Positions 59,677 to 64,000 of a stretch of 64,000 nucleotides of DNA are shown here, piece by piece. A model generated the notes under the pieces. It was given only the letters and a program-made list of their open reading frames with translations. It was not told the DNA's origin and made no database searches. The position numbers and the translations under genes are program-made. Within the stretch, counting starts at the first letter, position 1. Every line of letters starts with the position of its first letter. This DNA is from Rhizophagus clarus. Taxonomy: Eukaryota > Glomeromycota > Glomeromycetes > Glomerales > Glomeraceae. The DNA lies in contig BLAL01000302.1 in the NCBI GenBank assembly GCA_015698045.1, positions 434,001 through 498,000 on the forward strand. The letters run 5' to 3'.

Positions 59677-60207
59677 GTTGCAGTTTCTCTTGTTCCTCTT
59701 AATCCTAATGTGATCACAATTAAGAAAAGTTTGAGCAAACTTTTCTTAAACTTGTATTATAAATGACTGTAATTTTTTTATTAATTTATTGTAATAAAAT
59801 ACGTAATAAAATAAAAATATTAATAATAATAATTATACTTTTAAACACTTTACAAAAAATTTATAAACTTGATAATGCATTCAACAAATAAAATAATAAA
59901 AATTTTTTAACTACATTAAACGAATTAAAAATTTCTAAAAAGAAAAATCTATAAAAAAAGTAAACTCTAAAAAATTTCTTAATATATTATATAATATGAA
60001 ATCTAACATATTAAAATTTGTATCACATATCAGGTACCTGATATGTGTAAAATAGAACTGTGCCTGATATATATTAAATAATATATTGGTGACCAATAGT
60101 TTAGATATCAGGATCTTGGTAATTAAGCATATTTTGAAGTGTAATAAATCAGGTATCCGATATGTAAAAATACCCGATATTTATCTAATTAGTTACTGAT
60201 ATATAAC

Positions 60208-60639
60208 AATCAGTGGTTATGTCAGGGATCGGTAGGGATCGGCATGGGGAGTTGATTTAATTAGAGGATCTACATCTATATTAATACATTTTTGTAAAAC
60301 CGTTTTTTTAGTTAATAAAAAATCTTACATAATAAAGTACACTAAAAATTTACATGTGACTTAGTGCAATTTCGAAGTTATATTATATTAAGTTTTATCA
60401 TTATTGGATAAATATTGAGAAACTTTTATTAGGAGCGTATTTTTACGAAGCGAAAAATAGGCAAACTTCAATTGTATTTTAACGTAAAAGTGTTGTTTCA
60501 ACGTGGTCTGTAACACTATGTTACATGAAACGCGAAGACCTTAAGTAGATATTTTTGTCTCCCTACGGACAAAAAAGAGTGTCGGTAACTTGCATCTCTA
60601 CAATTTATTTTGACTATTTTTTGTCAAAGGAAATCATTA
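60208..60639 (+). promoter_or_regulatory. Region before the terminal gene
   Basis: Less repetitive sequence leading to the start at 60640. An inverted repeat TTTTTGTC / GACAAAAA surrounds TCCCTACG near 60552-60575, and GGGATCGG occurs twice near 60220-60240. Promoter function is inferred from position only. Confidence 0.35.
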
Positions 60640-63600
60640 ATGTCAGAACAAAGATATGAAATTTCCACACCCTTGCCTTCTATAGACTTTTTAGAAGAAT
60701 ATAACGATGAAATAAGCAGTAATGACGAGTTTGAATGTGAAATGTTAAATGAAACACTTGATAATACTAGTGATATACATTTTGAAGACCCTGAGAAAAA
60801 AAAGAAAAATGATTGTGAAACATTTGAATATGATGAAGTTATAGATAATTTAGAACACACTGAACTTACACCATGTGTAGTTATCGATTTTATTAAGGGT
60901 GAAGTTCAACGATGTGGGGAATCAACAAAACTAAGACAATTACGAAATTTGTTTGGAACATGGCAAGTCGACAGAGATGCAATCAATGAAGTTGATGGAG
61001 TTTTAATAAGATTAGGAGTATGTAATACTCATTTCCAATTTGATAATAAGTATCTACATCAATCACGAAATAAACAATTGAAAGATTTTAATCAAGGAAT
61101 TATTCAATGGAGACGATGCATCTCTTGTAATAAATATATTACTTTTTATTCTCGGGGCGCAGGATGCACATTACATTCTTGGCATTTAAATAAACAAAAT
61201 ATTCAAGTTCCATGTATTGGACAGTATACATGTGAGGCGCTACAAGACTGTCTACCAGTGTGTAAACGGGCTTTTGATGACATTAATCCGCGGCAAAAAA
61301 GTGTTTGTTGCTGGTATTACGAAAATTTGGGTGGTCATATTCATCATCGTCCTGGGAGAGGAAAAAGTGGGACAACATGTACTACATTACATGCTGATGA
61401 TACGGCAAAAGGGTTAGAGTATTTGGGTAACTGGTTAATTAATATCGCACAAACAGGAAATGACAAAGAAAAAATATTAACTAAAGTTTTCGAAGCCCTT
61501 CTTCCTTTTGCCGACCTAATGTTCAGTTCCAATTCTACTATTACTACTCTTATCTCAACTACCCTAAATGAACCTCCCAGTTTGTTTATGATAAAGACTC
61601 TTTTTATTGAATTTTCTAAAAAACAAGAAATTGAAAAAAAATTAGAAATCAAAGAAAAAGAACTCGAAAAAAAAGAAATTGAAAAGAAAGAAATCGAAAA
61701 AAAATTAGAAATAGAAGATTTTGAGGCAGGTATACTCTCTTTTTCTTCATGAAAACTCACGGTAAAAAAAAGATGCGAATGAATAATTTTTTGATTGATT
61801 GATACAGGAATTTGGTCGTACATTTGGACAAAAATTATGGAATTCTCGATCATATGTTAACTCAAGAGCAGCTGCCTTAGAATCTCCACAAACTATTCAA
61901 GAATATTACGATGGGTTTCCTGAGTTTTTAAATGATTTCTTCTTTGGAGTAATTGATGAATTGTATCAAAAAAAGACGACAGTATGCAACTGGCAACGAA
62001 AAAGACATCACAAGTTACCGAAAACTGTAATTTTTGAACCGATAATGAAAACTGTAACATTTATTACGTCGATGTTATTAGGACTAGCTTTTCCTCATTT
62101 GAAAATTTGGTTACCTCGAGTTTTAGCTAACCTTAGTCATATGCCAAGATTACTGGGTTCTTTTCGACAGTTGTTAACAGTTTGTCACGTAAGTTCTCAT
62201 AGTGACAGACACGAACGAAAACTTGCGAAAACCCGAATGGAAGAATCGAATCCATCAAACCGTTTAATTCGCGCTAACAATGTGTGGAATTTAGCAATCA
62301 TCGATAACATCAATTTTAAAGAGAAGAGTTTCAAGTTCGGTAATATATATGATGTTACGTGTGGTAACTCACATGCCACTCTGAGAATGGCCTTTCAAGC
62401 CCAATTGCCAGTCGAAATAGAAACTAGTCCCAAACAAGTCATCGAGTTAACTGCTAATACTTCATTATTCGGGATGAATCAGAGTATTGATGAAATGTTA
62501 AATATGTTTCAGAAGGTTATTTTTGATTTGTTAGATTTCAAAGAAATTGAAGGTGAATTAATTTACAAGACAAATTTTGATGCAGAAACTATCAAGCGCA
62601 TTTTACTTACCAAATTAGAACCAGGATGTCTTGGTCCTTCTCCCAATGTTGTAATATTAGAGCCAGGAGCCAATCCGAATTCTGACGAAGAAATTTTGCA
62701 TGTTTCTGAAATGTATAAGGAGGACTTTGTGATGAACAATCATTCCTTTTTAGATATCATAGCAGATGAGGCGATATTTCGTAGGTTAATCAAATGCCAG
62801 GAGAAATGGCCAAATATAAGACCTCACTTGGGCCAATGGCACACGTCGAAGGACTTTTGTTCGGTTTTGATAGTCCTATTCTCTAGTTATGGATTATTAA
62901 GTTTGGCGTCATGTTTGGGCGTTCGTTTCTTAGACAAATTTGAAGCTGCAGTCGATTATCGGTCAACTGCACGAGTATTGGATCTTTTATGGGTGGCGGT
63001 GGGGATAGCAATCAATATTTACATAAAAAAAATTGGAATATCACTTTCAGATATAATGGATGATGAAAATGATGCTCATGTTTGTCTCAAAGTATAGGAT
63101 ACCTTTATTTTATTAATTATATTGTATTTTATTTATTTTATTATTTATTTACAATTATGTAAAACTTACTTTATTACAATAAAAAGATATGGTACTTATA
63201 CTATAAATGGGCTGGTATCTGGAAAGTGCATCGGATGGGAATGCGCATAGGAAACTTTGGTCTGCAACGAAATTCATTATCTGCAGCGGCTCCACTTTAC
63301 GCAAGTGCAGCGAAATCCAACTATACGACAGCTATAGCCCATTATCTTAGCATCATAGCGGCTCACCCTAAATTAGAAGAAAGATTAAATTATTGTGGCG
63401 CCTTTAAAATTCCCCGCGATGTTAACGAAGATTCACGGCATATTTGTTTTGGCTTTGACGAAGCTCTGGAAACGTTTGGCGTAAGGTTCGTCAAACAAAA
63501 TGTTTATGGAAATATAATCGATGAGAAGAACCTTAGAGATCAGATAAAGTCTTCTCAGGACGAAAGAGAAAGGATAGACCTGTTAATGAGTGAGTACCTT

Positions 63601-64000
63601 AATGATTATGCAGTTTCATATAGTGAACGGGCTATAAAGTCATGCAAGAAATCTTTATGGGAGCTCGTGAATGACCTCATAACGGTTTTTGGAATGTCCG
63701 ACCCCTTATCACACCAACTATTCCAAGAATATACACCCACAGAAATGCACAAGCAAGGGCTTAGTAGACTGTTTGATTGTTATCCAAATGGTTTAGAACG
63801 AATTAAAGCAGTATACTGGCAAGAAGTTCTAAAGACAGAAGATAGAAATCCACAAGGTAGAAGGACAATAGGAGTTGTTAGAACGAAGGTGAAAGATTAT
63901 AATAGTAAGAAAAAGGCTGAGAAGAGAAAAATAGTGATTCCAGAACTTACACAGCCTGTACTAGAAGATTTAAATGAAACGCCACTTACCATCGAACCAC
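60640..64000 (+). CDS. Large protein of unknown function, lineage-type family (3' end missing)
   Basis: Model: 60640-61725, 61808-63091 and 63187 to the window end, at least 1060 residues, open throughout. The first intron needs a GC donor (GAG | GCAGGT) to keep frame; all other borders are GT-AG. N-terminal acidic region, then a Cys/His-rich part (residues ~165-255: RRCISCNKYITF, HSWHLNKQ, VCKRAFDDINP, CCWYYENLGGHIHHRPGRG) that may bind zinc, a Lys/Glu coiled coil (~325-360), and a long conserved body (KLPKTVIFEPIMKTVTFITS, NVWNLAIIDNINFKEKSF, NIYDVTCGNSHATLRMAFQ, LGQWHTSKDFCSVLIVLFSS, EAAVDYRSTARVLDLLWVAV, NFGLQRNSLSAAAPLYASAA). From memory it resembles a multi-copy Rhizophagus family and, loosely, transposon-derived DUF6589-type proteins (the NINFKEK block). 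Neither is proven. Codon use is ordinary and no stop interrupts, so it is probably under selection. Confidence 0.7.

Larger units (their letters stand above)
54194..60207 (+). repeat. Composite repeat, copy B (interrupted by a poly-A ORF1 element)
   Basis: Collinear with copy A (11459-17857), with the same order of variable repeat, hairpin, exon-like blocks, T-rich tract, six-unit array and TACCTGATATGT end. Without the 2.05-kb insert at 56476-58522 it is about 4 kb. It keeps more C and G than copy A, for example the CpGs of the array hairpins. It has no enzyme gene of its own. It is flanked by Sec63 on the left and a lineage-type gene on the right. Confidence 0.85.

Overview
The window looks like nuclear DNA of an arbuscular mycorrhizal fungus (Glomeromycotina, most likely Rhizophagus or a close relative). 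The evidence is a very AT-rich sequence, genes split by many short GT-AG introns (mostly 50-110 nt), fungal housekeeping proteins, and between them long stretches of decayed repeats that include a Crinkler (CRN)-like effector remnant. The species call is an inference. No tRNA, rRNA or CRISPR array was seen.

Gene-dense block 1 (1-7952): the 3' part of an RBM48 homologue, a penta-EF-hand protein, a MAM33/p32 mitochondrial matrix protein and a complete AP-2 alpha-adaptin. Block 2 (28288-53260): a giant HECT ubiquitin ligase of the TOM1/HUWE1 type (17 exons, 3919 residues), phosphoketolase, a PDCD7/U11-U12-59K homologue, glycogen synthase and Sec63. The splice models given for these genes keep frame throughout. 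RBM48 and PDCD7 both belong, in other organisms, to the minor (U12) spliceosome. The last 3.4 kb (60640-64000) is a large gene of unknown function that runs off the end.

Repeat block 1 (7953-27970) and repeat block 2 (54194-60207) hold most of the unexplained structure. Both contain a copy of the same composite repeat (11459-17857 and 54194-60207). The copy at 11459 was split by a 5'-truncated LINE with a 15-bp target duplication. The copy at 54194 was split by a poly-A element that carries only an ORF1-like gene and has a 14-bp target duplication. Each copy carries exon-like pieces with intact splice-type borders and, near its end, a six-unit tandem array in which every ~110-bp unit is a mini-exon-like module (AG | 24-37 nt | GTAAGT-type) followed by a near-perfect hairpin. 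In the sampled segments, differences between the copies are almost all transitions towards A/T in the first copy, with loss of CpG in the hairpins. This suggests decay of methylated cytosine or a RIP-like process.

Repeat block 1 also holds a 2.25-kb element with long inverted ends and a nested 151-bp MITE, a degenerate zinc-finger gene, a broken CRN-like gene, and a 1.9-kb purine-rich repeat with a second set of micro-exon-like modules on the minus strand. The best candidate for something undescribed is the hairpin-linked mini-exon array within the duplicated repeat.
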